The translations under genes and the position numbers were made by a program. From Anaerolineae bacterium (GTDB taxonomy: Bacteria; Chloroflexota; Anaerolineae; Promineifilales; Promineifilaceae), in NCBI GenBank assembly GCA_023384415.1, contig JAHDWJ010000001.1, forward strand, positions 270,799-334,798: a DNA stretch of 64,000 nt. The letters are read 5' to 3'. Under the pieces are notes generated by a model. The model was not told the origin of the DNA, did no database searches, and saw nothing but the letters and a program-made list of their open reading frames with translations. Shown in pieces: positions 6,516-15,368 of the stretch (position 1 is its first letter; each line of letters opens with the position of its first letter).

Positions 6516-8702
6516 TCATAGAGCATTTCGCCCAATAGGCAGGTAAATGGTAAAAGTGCTGCCAGCCCCATGGGTGCTTTGGGCCTCGACGCGGCCGCCG
6601 TGTGCTTCGACAATAAACCGGGTCAGGGGCAGCCCCAACCCCATCCCCGCTGCTGTAGCTGGGGTCTGGTTTAAATGAATCAATCCGAGCCAGACAACCG
6701 CCAGACGCTCTTCGGCAATCCCAACGCCATTATCTGTCACCCGCACATACAGGTCGTCATCCTGGCGGCCATAATTAACCTCTACCTTGCCGCCAATTTT
6801 GTTAAATTTGATGGCGTTGTGGAGCAAAAATTGGACCGCCTCTTGCAGCCGCTGGGCATCTCCCCGGATAGGGGGCAAATGATGGGTAAGCGATTGGGCG
6901 TCTATTTGTACTCGTCGGGCATCGGCCATTGCCGCCAGGCTGCCAATGCTGCTGCGGATGACATCATCCAGACGCACTTCGGTAAAATGGAAGTCGCTCT
7001 GTTTTTGGATACGACCAGAAACGGTGATGAGCCGATCCATCATCACCTTAAAATCAGCTAAGGGTTTGGTCAGGTGATCCGGTAGGGTGATTAATCCTTC
7101 ATTTTGCGTAACCTCGTTGTAAGTACGCTGCCATTGGCTCTCAACAATCCCCAAAGCTTTGCGTAAATCAGGAGAGATGAGGTGTAAATATTGGCCGTAC
7201 AGTTTAGAGACCGCTTCCCACCGGTTGGCCCGCTCAATAAAATGACGATGTTCAGAAGTTTCTCGCTGATAGGTCTGGCTGAGGTGGTTGATCTGGCGCG
7301 AAAGGTAAAAGATGGGGCCAAACTGGCCGGCTAATAGGGTGAGGCGACTGAAATCATTGGGGGTATAGGTGGCGTGCTCTTGTTTTTTGCCTAAAGCCAG
7401 GACACCCACCAGCTTATTGCCGGCGTGTAATGGTAAATAAAGAAGCCGTTCCCACTCACGCAAAATCGCCCTTTCGTTGGGGAGCATCTCCTCAAAATCG
7501 TTCAGGATATCTATATCATATTGAATGAGGGGTTGGGTGGGGTTACGCTGCAAATAGGTGATGAATGGGCTTTGCCAGGTAAAGCTGGCAGGTTCAGGTA
7601 AATTGTCATTGAGGCCAGCCTGCGGCCGCAGCCAAACCCGCTCATTTTCCTCCTCCACAACCACCAGCCAGGCATCTTCACTCTGCCATTTTTGTTGTAT
7701 CCAGGCCAAAACCGCTTCCGCCAGCAGTCTGGGTTCGCCCAGGGTTCCTTCTAACTGATTAACTGGGAGCAAGGCGGCTCCCCCTTCTTCATTAAGTGGC
7801 ACAAAAGGCCGAAACAGTTGGTTAATGAGGCGGTATAAAAGAGCGATGAGGAAGGAAAAACCTGCGGCCGCCAGGGTAAGACCGGGCAATGTTTGCCTGA
7901 TGTCCGCACCTATCTCTGTTTGGGTCAAAAGCAGCAGCCCGCCCAGGCTGAGCAAGAAAACCAGGATCACAAAGAAGAGGCGGCGGACATTTTGCCGCAG
8001 GGTTATTTGTAGATCAGGCAGGCGATCACGGGTAAGGCTCAGGGTGGCTACGGTTGCGGCCGCGATGTACAGCATGGCGCTCAACTGCCACCACCCCGAT
8101 TGGCCCACTTGTTGGATAATCCCGGGCACCCCAGCCACCATAAAACCGCTCAAAGCAAAAAACCAATAATTAATTTGGTTGCGATAAAGAGAGGTTGGTA
8201 CTTTATGATACGCTTGACGAGTCAACAGCCAGGCGGCAAACAGAGGTAAAAACCAACTCGTGACCCAAATCGCGGCCCACAAATCAAATTGGCTTATTAC
8301 TTGCTCTCCGACAGCGAATGACCCGATCTGGCTGATTCTGAGCAGGGGATCAAGAAGAATAGCCCCCACCCATAGCAAAACATAAAAAACCAGAGGCACA
8401 TTGCGTAAATTGCTGGAGGTATTCAAGTAAGTTGTGCTGGTTAAATAGACACCAGCCGCAAATAGCCCTAAACTATACCGGCTGACGATACGCCAGTTGT
8501 AGAGAAATACCAGAGGCACGTTATCAGCCATAAAGTAGCTGAGAATACCGCTGGCCCACACGGCTGCCAGAAGTAAGGTGAGGGACCACAACCAGATGAG
8601 GGTGGAGCGATGCTGGCGCTGCGGCCGCTGCAACTGCCCAATGAGTACCAAAAAGGCTAAGGGCAAGAGGGAGAGGAGCAAAAACTGCTGCGTGAGGCTC
8701 AT
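6516..8702 (-). CDS. Membrane sensor histidine kinase homologue lacking the phospho-acceptor His
   Basis: A 728-residue protein. The first ~290 residues hold about eight to ten hydrophobic helices, a membrane sensor. A GAF-like domain spans about 310-470, a coiled helix region about 475-500, and a HisKA-like helix near 507-516 reads ISPDLRKAL, where the usual motif is S-H-E-L-R-T-P-L: the phospho-acceptor His is Pro. The ATPase domain is complete, with an N-box (LLHNAIKF), G1 (DNGVGIAEE) and G2 (GMGLGLPLTRF). It should bind ATP but may not autophosphorylate at the normal site, so it may be a scaffold or modulate another kinase. No response regulator gene is adjacent. Confidence 0.82.
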   Translation of the reverse strand: MSLTQQFLLLSLLPLAFLVLIGQLQRPQRQHRSTLIWLWSLTLLLAAVWASGILSYFMADNVPLVFLYNWRIVSRYSLGLFAAGVYLTSTTYLNTSSNLRNVPLVFYVLLWVGAILLDPLLRISQIGSFAVGEQVISQFDLWAAIWVTSWFLPLFAAWLLTRQAYHKVPTSLYRNQINYWFFALSGFMVAGVPGIIQQVGQSGWWQLSAMLYIAAATVATLSLTRDRLPDLQITLRQNVRRLFFVILVFLLSLGGLLLLTQTEIGADIRQTLPGLTLAAAGFSFLIALLYRLINQLFRPFVPLNEEGGAALLPVNQLEGTLGEPRLLAEAVLAWIQQKWQSEDAWLVVVEEENERVWLRPQAGLNDNLPEPASFTWQSPFITYLQRNPTQPLIQYDIDILNDFEEMLPNERAILREWERLLYLPLHAGNKLVGVLALGKKQEHATYTPNDFSRLTLLAGQFGPIFYLSRQINHLSQTYQRETSEHRHFIERANRWEAVSKLYGQYLHLISPDLRKALGIVESQWQRTYNEVTQNEGLITLPDHLTKPLADFKVMMDRLITVSGRIQKQSDFHFTEVRLDDVIRSSIGSLAAMADARRVQIDAQSLTHHLPPIRGDAQRLQEAVQFLLHNAIKFNKIGGKVEVNYGRQDDDLYVRVTDNGVGIAEERLAVVWLGLIHLNQTPATAAGMGLGLPLTRFIVEAHGGRVEAQSTHGAGSTFTIYLPIGRNAL

Positions 8703-8822
8703 ACCATTTAATTATCCCACATTTTCCCGCAAACTCACCAATCCTATAGGCCTAATTGCTAATTTGCCCGGACAAGATAACATTACGCAGGCTGGTTTGA
8801 GAGTGAATGAATTTGCGAGTTT

Positions 8823-8856
8823 CTTCATAATTCATCCTTCTTAATTCATAATTCCC
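8823..8856 (+). repeat. TTCATCCTTCATAATTC leader repeat, copy 1
   Basis: A pyrimidine/AT stretch made of TTCATAATTC and ATCCTTC words, immediately upstream of the aminotransferase ribosome site. Closely similar stretches precede four other genes in the window: the CoA-transferase, Uma2, dnaE and nadE. Confidence 0.65.
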
Positions 8857-8872
8857 TCCAGGAGCATTGGTA

Positions 8873-10048
8873 ATGAAAGAACTTTCACGTCTGCTGAGTC
8901 AGATTCCCCCCTCAGCAACATTGGCAATTAATGACAAGGCCAAAGCGATGCAGGCGGCCGGGCATGATGTGATTGCCCTGGCCGGTGGCGAACCAGATTT
9001 TGATACCCCGGCCCATATTGTCGCGGCCGCGTTTACCGCTATTGAAGCAGGGTATACCCATTACCCGGCCCCCACCAAAGGGATTACCCCCACCCTGGAA
9101 GCCATCGCCGAAAAGATGGCCAAAGAAAACAACGTTCACGTCAACCCAAAGACGGATGTCATTGTCACCCCAGGGAGCAAATGGGCCTTAATTCTAGCTC
9201 TCTCCGCTGTAATCAACCCTGGTGATGAGGTACTGTATCTTTCCCCGGCCTGGGTTTCCTACCCCCCCATGATTCAGATTTGTGGCGGCATTCCCATCCC
9301 GGTTGATTTGGACCCGGAAGATAATTACACCGTAACGGCGGCCAAAATCCGGGCCAGACTTACTCCCAAAAGCAAAGCAATTATGGTCAACTCCCCCTGT
9401 AACCCCACTGGCCGCGTTCTCACCCAGGCTGAGGTGCAGGCGATTGCCGAGGTAGCTATTGGGGCTGATTTATATGTGGTAACGGATGAAGTGTATGAGA
9501 AACTGAGGTTTGATGGGCGGCCACATTATTCTCTAGCCGCTGAACCAGGCATGGCCGAGCGCACTCTGACCACCAACGGGCTGTCCAAATCTTACGCCAT
9601 GACCGGCTGGCGTATGGGTTGGGTAGTTGGCCCTACCCCAGCCATGAAGCTAGCCGCTATTATGCATAGCCAAACCGTTACCTCGGCCGCCACCTTCACG
9701 ATGAAGGCAGCCATCGCGGCCCTGCGTGGCCCCCAGGACATCATCCAGGAGATGTGCCAATCGTACCAGGATCGGCGGGATTATATGGTGCAAGCTCTGA
9801 ATGAAATTCCTGGTGTCCACTGCCCTTCAATTGATGGCGCGTTTTATCTCATGCCCTCGTTCCCCAACAGCCAGAAAAACAGCGTCCAATTGGCCGATGC
9901 TCTGTTAGAGAAAGCGGGCATTGCGGGCACACCAGGCATTGAGTTTGGAGCAACGGCCGAAAATCGTGTCCGTTTCTCCATTGCTACAGCTATGAATGAT
10001 TTAGAGCGAGCCGTTGAGCGTATCGCCAAAATTGCCCACGAGTTATAA
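8873..10048 (+). CDS. Pyridoxal-phosphate aminotransferase class I (aspartate aminotransferase-like)
   Basis: A 391-residue fold-type-I aminotransferase. It has the N-terminal GGEPDFDTP substrate loop, SPCNPTG at about 172, the DEVYE Asp that holds the pyridine nitrogen near 202, and the cofactor Lys near 239 in LSKSYAMTGWR. This is the aspartate/aromatic aminotransferase (AspC/PatA-like) subgroup, transferring an amino group between an amino acid and 2-oxoglutarate in the cytoplasm; the substrate cannot be fixed by eye. The ATG at 8873 is preferred over an upstream TTG at 8867 because AGGAG (8860-8864) is 8 nt before it. It appears monocistronic. Confidence 0.9.
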   Translation: MKELSRLLSQIPPSATLAINDKAKAMQAAGHDVIALAGGEPDFDTPAHIVAAAFTAIEAGYTHYPAPTKGITPTLEAIAEKMAKENNVHVNPKTDVIVTPGSKWALILALSAVINPGDEVLYLSPAWVSYPPMIQICGGIPIPVDLDPEDNYTVTAAKIRARLTPKSKAIMVNSPCNPTGRVLTQAEVQAIAEVAIGADLYVVTDEVYEKLRFDGRPHYSLAAEPGMAERTLTTNGLSKSYAMTGWRMGWVVGPTPAMKLAAIMHSQTVTSAATFTMKAAIAALRGPQDIIQEMCQSYQDRRDYMVQALNEIPGVHCPSIDGAFYLMPSFPNSQKNSVQLADALLEKAGIAGTPGIEFGATAENRVRFSIATAMNDLERAVERIAKIAHEL

Positions 10049-10146
10049 AAGTGGAAAACAGCTACAGTCACGAATGACACGGATTAACATGAATGAGAAA
10101 ATACAATTCGGGCTAATTCGTACCCCTCGTGGCCCAAATTACAACC

Positions 10147-10527
10147 ATGACTACTGTTTTACTTATTCATCGCGGTCTTTCTAATACTATCTGGCTCTAT
10201 TTTCTTGTTGTAGGCTTGTGGGGATTGGTGCGAGCCATCCGGGGGCAGGGGGTAGATGGCAGCCATCTGGGGGCGTTGGCCATTGCTGAGGTTTTGGTGA
10301 TTGTGCAGGCGGTGCTGGGGACGGTTCTCTGGCTGGCAAATTATGACATCCACATGGCCCGTGCTGGCATTCATTTGCTTTACGGGGTGTTTATTGTCAT
10401 TTTTTTACCCTTTGTCTACATGGTGGCTTTGCGGGGAGATATTTCAAACCGGGGGCAGTGGGTGTTGAGTTTTACTATGCTGTTTCTCTTCGGCATTGCT
10501 TTGCGCGCCATTGCCACAGCGGTTTGA
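10147..10527 (+). CDS. Small four-helix membrane protein of unknown function
   Basis: A 126-residue protein with four predicted membrane helices. It begins VLLIHRGLSNTIW and has His residues near helix ends (LIHRG, GIHLLYG), somewhat like small cytochrome-b-type or DUF-type membrane proteins, but haem ligands cannot be assigned with confidence. A GTG at 10129 would add six residues; neither start has a clear ribosome site. The region just upstream (10060-10130) contains an AATTCG/ACACGG dispersed-repeat-like stretch. It faces the rhomboid gene convergently, 7 nt apart. Function unknown. Confidence 0.65.
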   Translation: MTTVLLIHRGLSNTIWLYFLVVGLWGLVRAIRGQGVDGSHLGALAIAEVLVIVQAVLGTVLWLANYDIHMARAGIHLLYGVFIVIFLPFVYMVALRGDISNRGQWVLSFTMLFLFGIALRAIATAV

Positions 10528-10534
10528 GAAACTT

Positions 10535-11125
10535 TTACCCCATTCCGCCACGATCAAACAGGTACGCGGCCGCGATTCCCCCCAGAAAACCAAAAAGATG
10601 TCCCACATTTGATGTCCCCTGGCGCCAATTCCAGGGGATAAGCTGCCCAAACAACCCCCGGTAATACAGCCCCACAAACCCGGCCACCAATACCGTCATC
10701 GGGGTGGCATTAAAATAAATCTGGGCCAGGGCAAAGCCGAAATAGCCATAAATCACCCCGCTGGCCCCCAAATGTTTTCCCTTGCTGCCAAACAGCCACG
10801 TCCCTAACCCATCAACCACCACAATCATCCCAGTTAGCAGCCAAAACAGCTCATAATGGTTAAACAACATCAACCCGGCCAGAGCCAACAGCGGCAGCGT
10901 ATTGGCCCAAAGATGCTGCCGATCTTTATGCACCAGAGGCGAAAACAAAATGCGCGTTACGCCAAACGAAGTACGGGGAATAATGCTGTAACTGTCCCGC
11001 AGTCTCCCCTTAAAAAAATAGACGTCCAGAAATAAAACCCCCCATAACAACCCGGCCATCCCGACCAGCAATTTCCAGACAAACGACCAATCAATAGCAA
11101 CAGGTGGTGTGGCTACAGCTTCCAT
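10535..11125 (-). CDS. Rhomboid-family intramembrane serine protease
   Basis: A 196-residue protein with six or seven membrane helices. The catalytic dyad is visible: Ser in LGASGVIYG (GxSG) and His in GHLFGF, in the order and spacing of rhomboids. Such enzymes cut membrane-anchored proteins within the bilayer. The start at 11125 is chosen because AAAAGG lies about 9 nt upstream; an earlier frame start would add a non-hydrophobic tail derived from intergenic repeats. The substrate is unknown. Confidence 0.85.
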   Translation of the reverse strand: MEAVATPPVAIDWSFVWKLLVGMAGLLWGVLFLDVYFFKGRLRDSYSIIPRTSFGVTRILFSPLVHKDRQHLWANTLPLLALAGLMLFNHYELFWLLTGMIVVVDGLGTWLFGSKGKHLGASGVIYGYFGFALAQIYFNATPMTVLVAGFVGLYYRGLFGQLIPWNWRQGTSNVGHLFGFLGGIAAAYLFDRGGMG

Positions 11126-11129
11126 GAAT

Positions 11130-11234
11130 GTGTACCTTTTAAGTGGGCAAGTAGGCGAGTAAGCGAGTAGGGGAGTGAACAATTCCCGCGCCTCCGCAAC
11201 CTTTTAATCTCCAGTCTCTACTCTCCAATCCCCC
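11130..11234. repeat. Low-complexity repeat between the rhomboid and CoA-transferase genes
   Basis: Contains AGTAGGCGAGTAAGCGAGTAG steps and CTCCAGTCTCTACTCTCC. The latter is nearly the same as a stretch translated inside sppA (about 55266-55298), showing that one repeat family occurs both between and within genes. Confidence 0.6.
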
Positions 11235-12431
11235 TCACACCACCCCTGCCTGGCGCAAATGGGTGATGGTGGCTTCATCATATCCCAGGAGTTCGGTCAA
11301 AATTTCTTCCGTGTGCTGCCCCAAAAGCGGAGGGGGATAACGCACGGTCAGGGGATTGGTTGGGATTTTCATGGGCGAGGCCACCAGAGGCAGGCGGCCG
11401 ATGGTTGGGTGGTCTATTTCTGTCACCATTTGCCGTGCCTGCACTTGGGGATCGGCAAATACCTGGGGCACATCGTTGATTGGCCCACTGGGAATGCCAA
11501 TCTCATCACAGAGGGCCATCCACTCCTCTTTATCACGAGTTGCGAACAATTCGCTGAGCAGCTTGATCAGTTCGGCCCGGTGGGTGACTCGTGCCGGATT
11601 GGTGGCAAATCGCTCATCTGTCAACCATATTTCCTTCCCTACAGCGGTGCAAAATTTGCGCCACTGCCCATCATTGCCACAAGCAAAGGCGAAATAGCCA
11701 TCTCGCGCCTTAAATTCCTGATATGGGACGATGTTGGGATGGCCGTTGCCGTATCGCTGCGGCCGCACCCCAGAGACCAAATAGTTGCTGGCGGCATAAG
11801 AGAGCAGGGCCACCTGGGTATCCAGCAGGGCCATATCAATGTACTGCCCTTCTCCTGTTCGTTCGCGGGCAAACAGCGCGGCCGCAATCGCATTACAGGC
11901 AAACATCCCCGTCGTCAAATCAGTAATGGCTACCCCGGCCCGTGTAGGTTCCCCATCCGCCGGGCCAGTAATACTCATAAACCCGCCCCGTGCCTGGGCC
12001 ATAAAATCATACCCGGCCCGCTCCGCATCTGGGCCAGTGGTGCCATAGCCGGTAATCGAAGCCACGATCAAGCCAGGGCGCAGTGTTTGTAATGTCTCAT
12101 AATCCAACCCCCAGCGGGCCAGTGTACCGGTGCGGAAATTTTCCACCAGCACATCCCCCTGCTGGATTAATTTCTTGAGAATGGTGATCCCTTCACCCTT
12201 TTTCAGGTTCAGTGTCAGACTGCGCTTATTGCGGTTGGCACTGAGAAAATAAGCCGCCTCACCCCCAGCATACGGTGGTCCCCAGCGGCGCGTATCATCA
12301 CCCCCATCAGGGTTTTCAATTTTGATAACATCGGCCCCCAGATCACCGAGCATCATGGTACAAAATGGGCCGGCCAACACCCTGGTTAAATCAATCACCC
12401 GAACGCCGGAAAGAAGCGGCTGTCTGGACAT
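11235..12431 (-). CDS. CaiB/BaiF family (class III) CoA-transferase
   Basis: A 398-residue cytoplasmic enzyme that moves coenzyme A between organic acids through an aspartyl-CoA intermediate. The N-terminus has the family CoA-binding pattern RVLAGPFCTMMLGDLGADVIK. The catalytic Asp is Asp142 in GYDFMAQARGG. The length (about 400) is typical. Substrate (formyl, succinyl, carnitine or other acyl group) cannot be told by sequence reading. Its leader (12450-12479) carries the TTCATCCTTC repeat. A possible partner is the enoyl-CoA hydratase at 21.3-22.1 kb, but the two are not in one operon. Confidence 0.9.
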   Translation of the reverse strand: MSRQPLLSGVRVIDLTRVLAGPFCTMMLGDLGADVIKIENPDGGDDTRRWGPPYAGGEAAYFLSANRNKRSLTLNLKKGEGITILKKLIQQGDVLVENFRTGTLARWGLDYETLQTLRPGLIVASITGYGTTGPDAERAGYDFMAQARGGFMSITGPADGEPTRAGVAITDLTTGMFACNAIAAALFARERTGEGQYIDMALLDTQVALLSYAASNYLVSGVRPQRYGNGHPNIVPYQEFKARDGYFAFACGNDGQWRKFCTAVGKEIWLTDERFATNPARVTHRAELIKLLSELFATRDKEEWMALCDEIGIPSGPINDVPQVFADPQVQARQMVTEIDHPTIGRLPLVASPMKIPTNPLTVRYPPPLLGQHTEEILTELLGYDEATITHLRQAGVV

Positions 12432-12449
12432 AAAAATACCTGTGGAGGA

Positions 12450-12479
12450 AAGGATGAATTAGGAAGGATGAATTATGAA
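12450..12479 (-). repeat. TTCATCCTTCATAATTC leader repeat, copy 2
   Basis: On the minus strand, TTCATAATTCATCCTTCCTAA and neighbours lead into the CoA-transferase gene, about 20 nt before its ATG. Confidence 0.6.
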
Positions 12480-12599
12480 CATTCGCCCCCTCGCCACTAA
12501 TTTTCAACGCGCCTTTGCCAATTGTCAATTATTGGATGTATGATCATTTGACCGCTGACTGCTCACTGTTCACTGTTTACTGTTTGTTGCTAACTACCT

Positions 12600-13808
12600 A
12601 TGAACCAACCTGCCTACGATGTTGCTGTTATTGGTGCTGGACCAGGGGGGGCCGCGGCCGCGACCTATCTCTCTCTGGCTGGACTCAAAACGATTTTACT
12701 GGATAAAGCGGAGTTTCCCCGTGATAAAACCTGTGGTGATGGCCTTAGCCCCCGCGCCCTGGCGGTGCTGCAAGATATGGGGCTGCTAGAGAAGATCTCC
12801 CAGGTAGGGTACACTGTCGCCCAGGTGGGGTTGGCGGCTCCCAATGGGGATGCGTTCCGCGAGCCGATTCCCCAACTAAAAAATGCCCCTGCTTATGCTA
12901 CCATTGTCCCTCGCCTTACCCTGGATAATATCATTTTGGAGCGGGCTGCGGCCGCTGGAGCAGAGTTTCGTCGGGCCACTGTCAAAGGGATTGCGCGAGA
13001 AAATGGGCACGTTCTTGTTCAGGCTAATGGGAATGGGGTGCGGGCGAAAATGGCGGTCATTGCTACCGGGGCCAGCACCTCTTTGTTGGAGCAGACGGGG
13101 ATTCTCAAAGTGTACCCCCCGCCAGCGGTAGCCGCCAGAGCCTATTTTGAGGAGATGGCTCCTATCGCCCCGGCGGTACAATTTTATTTTGAAGGAGTGC
13201 CCCTACCTGGATATGGTTGGATTTTTCCCCTGGGGGAGCGGTCGGCCAATGTGGGGGCTGGGGTGGTGCGGCGGCCAGGTGAGAAGAACCCTCTTTCGCC
13301 GCGCACAGTGATGGAACAGTTTATGGCGTCGCGGCCGCTGCAGCCCCTTCTGCAAAACGCCCGTCAAATTGGTCCTATCAAAGGGTATCCTCTCCGCACT
13401 GACTTCCCTACTGCGCCCACTTTTGGTGAGCAGATTTTGCTGGTGGGAGAGTCCGCTGGGCTGGTCAATCCGATTACGGGAGAGGGGATAGATTATGCCC
13501 TGGAGTCAGGCCAGATGGCGGCCGCGCACCTGGTCGAAATGTTCCAGGCCGGGGATTTTTCCCTGGTCCAACACCGACGGTATGATCAAAAATTACGAGA
13601 CCATTTCCAAAAGCTATTTCTTTTCAGCCTGCGTGCCCGGCAGCTTTGTTTTAATCGGCCTACCCTCAACTGGTTAGCCCGGCCCTCTGGCCCACCTACC
13701 CGCCTGCGCCGCCTGGTCATCAATATCGCCATGGGTAACCAGGAAACGATTGATCAGTTTTCCTGGTGGCAGGTGGTAAAATTACTGCTAAAACAGACAA
13801 AGGAGTGA
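12600..13808 (+). CDS. Geranylgeranyl reductase-family FAD-dependent oxidoreductase
   Basis: A 402-residue flavoprotein. FAD-binding GAGPGG at 12-17, the family motif FPRDKTCGDGLSPRAL at about 40-55, and the second flavin motif GESAGLVNPITGEGIDYALESG near 285-305. Members reduce isoprenoid side chains (geranylgeranyl groups of chlorophyll, menaquinone or archaeal-type lipids) or act as related flavin oxidases. No chlorophyll genes are nearby, so quinone or lipid isoprenoid reduction is the more likely inference. The upstream 12546-12599 stretch (GCTGACTGCTCACTG words) belongs to a dispersed repeat family and leaves no ribosome site. Confidence 0.85.
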   Translation: MNQPAYDVAVIGAGPGGAAAATYLSLAGLKTILLDKAEFPRDKTCGDGLSPRALAVLQDMGLLEKISQVGYTVAQVGLAAPNGDAFREPIPQLKNAPAYATIVPRLTLDNIILERAAAAGAEFRRATVKGIARENGHVLVQANGNGVRAKMAVIATGASTSLLEQTGILKVYPPPAVAARAYFEEMAPIAPAVQFYFEGVPLPGYGWIFPLGERSANVGAGVVRRPGEKNPLSPRTVMEQFMASRPLQPLLQNARQIGPIKGYPLRTDFPTAPTFGEQILLVGESAGLVNPITGEGIDYALESGQMAAAHLVEMFQAGDFSLVQHRRYDQKLRDHFQKLFLFSLRARQLCFNRPTLNWLARPSGPPTRLRRLVINIAMGNQETIDQFSWWQVVKLLLKQTKE

Positions 13809-13881
13809 GGGCTAAGGATTGAGGAGTGAGTTCCTCCCCAATTTCCATAGTTCCCTCAGCTCCCATATTTCCTTATTATTT

Positions 13882-14466
13882 ATGCCCAATTACACCGTCG
13901 CCCGCATCAATCATACCCCTGAAAGTGCCCAATACCATCTCCTGGACCACCGGGATAAGGTACTGCTGGTAGCTGATTACGGTTCTCCCTGGGTGCCATC
14001 CCACCAACTGCGGCTGGCTCGGCCTGATGGCAAACCGATTGCCGCCTTGACCTTACCCCGCCCCACATTTTCCCGCCTGCGCCGCCAGACGCCAACCTTA
14101 GCCAGTTATGCCCTGGTGATCGAAAACAGTGTGTATGCTGTCATCAACAAGCTCCAACCTGCGGCCGCGAACCAAAGTGATGTCCCTTATTTTATTATTG
14201 AAGTGGAGAGTCAAAAATGGCTGGCGTTGGATGAGCCAGAGCAGAAAGGACGGTTTGCCCTGTATAGCGGGGTTCCCCCCCGGCTGGCTTTTACCCCGCT
14301 GCGGCAGCTCCCCTTGCCGGCCACGATTGGCCTGATTACCCCGCTTGAGCCGCCCCAGGATGAAGCAGAAACGGCTTATGCTTTTACTATCACCCTGGAG
14401 CCAGGCCGTTTGCGCCATGTCAATCTGATTTTACTGGCCCTGCTGTTTTTGCTTGATTGGCCATAA
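13882..14466 (+). CDS. Hypothetical protein with C-terminal hydrophobic helix
   Basis: A 194-residue protein, not recognised. It is mostly beta-like (ARPDGKPIAALTLPRP, YFIIEVESQKWLALDE) with a single hydrophobic stretch at the C-terminus (LILLALLFLLDW), which could anchor it. The start at 13882 is taken because the preceding frame is low-complexity leader repeat. It lies 73 nt after the flavin reductase on the same strand and 7 nt before the convergent Uma2 gene. Function unknown. Confidence 0.6.
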   Translation: MPNYTVARINHTPESAQYHLLDHRDKVLLVADYGSPWVPSHQLRLARPDGKPIAALTLPRPTFSRLRRQTPTLASYALVIENSVYAVINKLQPAAANQSDVPYFIIEVESQKWLALDEPEQKGRFALYSGVPPRLAFTPLRQLPLPATIGLITPLEPPQDEAETAYAFTITLEPGRLRHVNLILLALLFLLDWP

Positions 14467-14473
14467 TGGGGAG

Positions 14474-15214
14474 TCAGGGCAGTTGTTCTCGTAAGCGAGC
14501 CAATTCAGCTTGTAAGCGGGCTATTTCGGCTTCGGCGGTTTGGCGTGCGGCCGCTTCAGCTTCGGCTCGTGCCGCTTCAGCTTCGGCGAAAATAGGTATC
14601 AGCTCTCCCTGGTCATCAAAAAATCGGAGCCAGGTAGCCTTACGGTTGACAAACTTCCCCTGCCACCGGCCAATCCAGGCATTGAGTACCCCACTCCATA
14701 ACCGCCCCGTTTCCGGGTCTGGCTCTAAATCTTCGTAGCCCGTGGGATGGAGATGCCAGCCGAATAGTTCCTGTGTGTCAGGATCGTAGCCATAATATTC
14801 CGCCGTGCGGAAAACCCGCTCATAAAGCCGCTTTTTGGTTGTTTTATCTTGCCGGGCGGTTGAGGGGGAGAGGAGTTCAATGATCAGGTCTGGATAACGC
14901 CCCTCTTCTTCCCAAACAACCCAACTCTTCCGTTCCTGGGTACCATCCACCCCTTGAACGATGAAAAAATCAGGTCCTTTATAATCCCGATTACGAACTT
15001 GCTGACGGCTGTAATAGATGAACATGTTACCCCCAGCGTAATAATCGGTGCGATCTCGCCAGAGATAAGCTATGGAGTCCAAAGATAGACTTATTTGATC
15101 ACGGTGCCAGGGAGATTCCAAGGGGATACCATCCTCTGCCGGTAAATCCTCTGCGGGAGGAAATTCGACGGTAGGGTATAACATTTCTTGTTCGTGGAGT
15201 TCTGTTTCTACCAT
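14474..15214 (-). CDS. Uma2-family (DUF820) putative PD-(D/E)xK nuclease with coiled-coil tail
   Basis: A 246-residue protein. The central part matches Uma2: YYSRQQVRNRDYKGPDFFIV, PDLIIELLSPST with the nuclease-core Asp and Glu, and Lys-rich DKTTKKRLYE. The last ~45 residues are an Ala/Glu/Arg coiled coil (AEAEAARAEAEAAARQTAEAE). The start at 15214 has GGAG 7 nt upstream; an earlier in-frame ATG would only add leader-repeat sequence (HPSSFIIH). Uma2 genes occur in many copies in cyanobacteria and Chloroflexota; their biological role is not established. Confidence 0.85.
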   Translation of the reverse strand: MVETELHEQEMLYPTVEFPPAEDLPAEDGIPLESPWHRDQISLSLDSIAYLWRDRTDYYAGGNMFIYYSRQQVRNRDYKGPDFFIVQGVDGTQERKSWVVWEEEGRYPDLIIELLSPSTARQDKTTKKRLYERVFRTAEYYGYDPDTQELFGWHLHPTGYEDLEPDPETGRLWSGVLNAWIGRWQGKFVNRKATWLRFFDDQGELIPIFAEAEAARAEAEAAARQTAEAEIARLQAELARLREQLP

Positions 15215-15230
15215 AGGGACTCCTTTGGAA

Positions 15231-15262
15231 TTATGAATTATGAAGGATGAAGGATGAATCTC
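15231..15262 (-). repeat. TTCATCCTTCATAATTC leader repeat, copy 3
   Basis: On the minus strand, tandem TTCATCC TTCATCC TTCATAATTC words lead into the Uma2 ribosome site. Confidence 0.65.
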
Positions 15263-15315
15263 AGCCTTCATAAGGTTGCCTTGTCAGGTATCCTAACCTG
15301 GGACCGCTGTAGCGC

Positions 15316-15354
15316 GAGGCGTGATGCGTGGAGAATAGCCACGTATCACGCCTC
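15316..15354. terminator. Hairpin downstream of the AOR gene
   Basis: GAGGCGTGAT (15316-15325) pairs with ATCACGCCTC (15345-15354), with an inner CGTGG/CCACG stem. It lies 15 nt past the AOR stop. The same outer arms recur at 20173-20203, so this is a repeated palindrome probably serving as a terminator. Confidence 0.55.
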
Positions 15355-15368
15355 ATGTTTCACGTAAA

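Noticed and set aside
12546..12599. Stem-loop or riboswitch in the GCTGACTGCTCACTG stretch before the flavoprotein gene
   Set aside because: It is part of a dispersed low-complexity family seen at several places and shows no stable fold or known aptamer motif.
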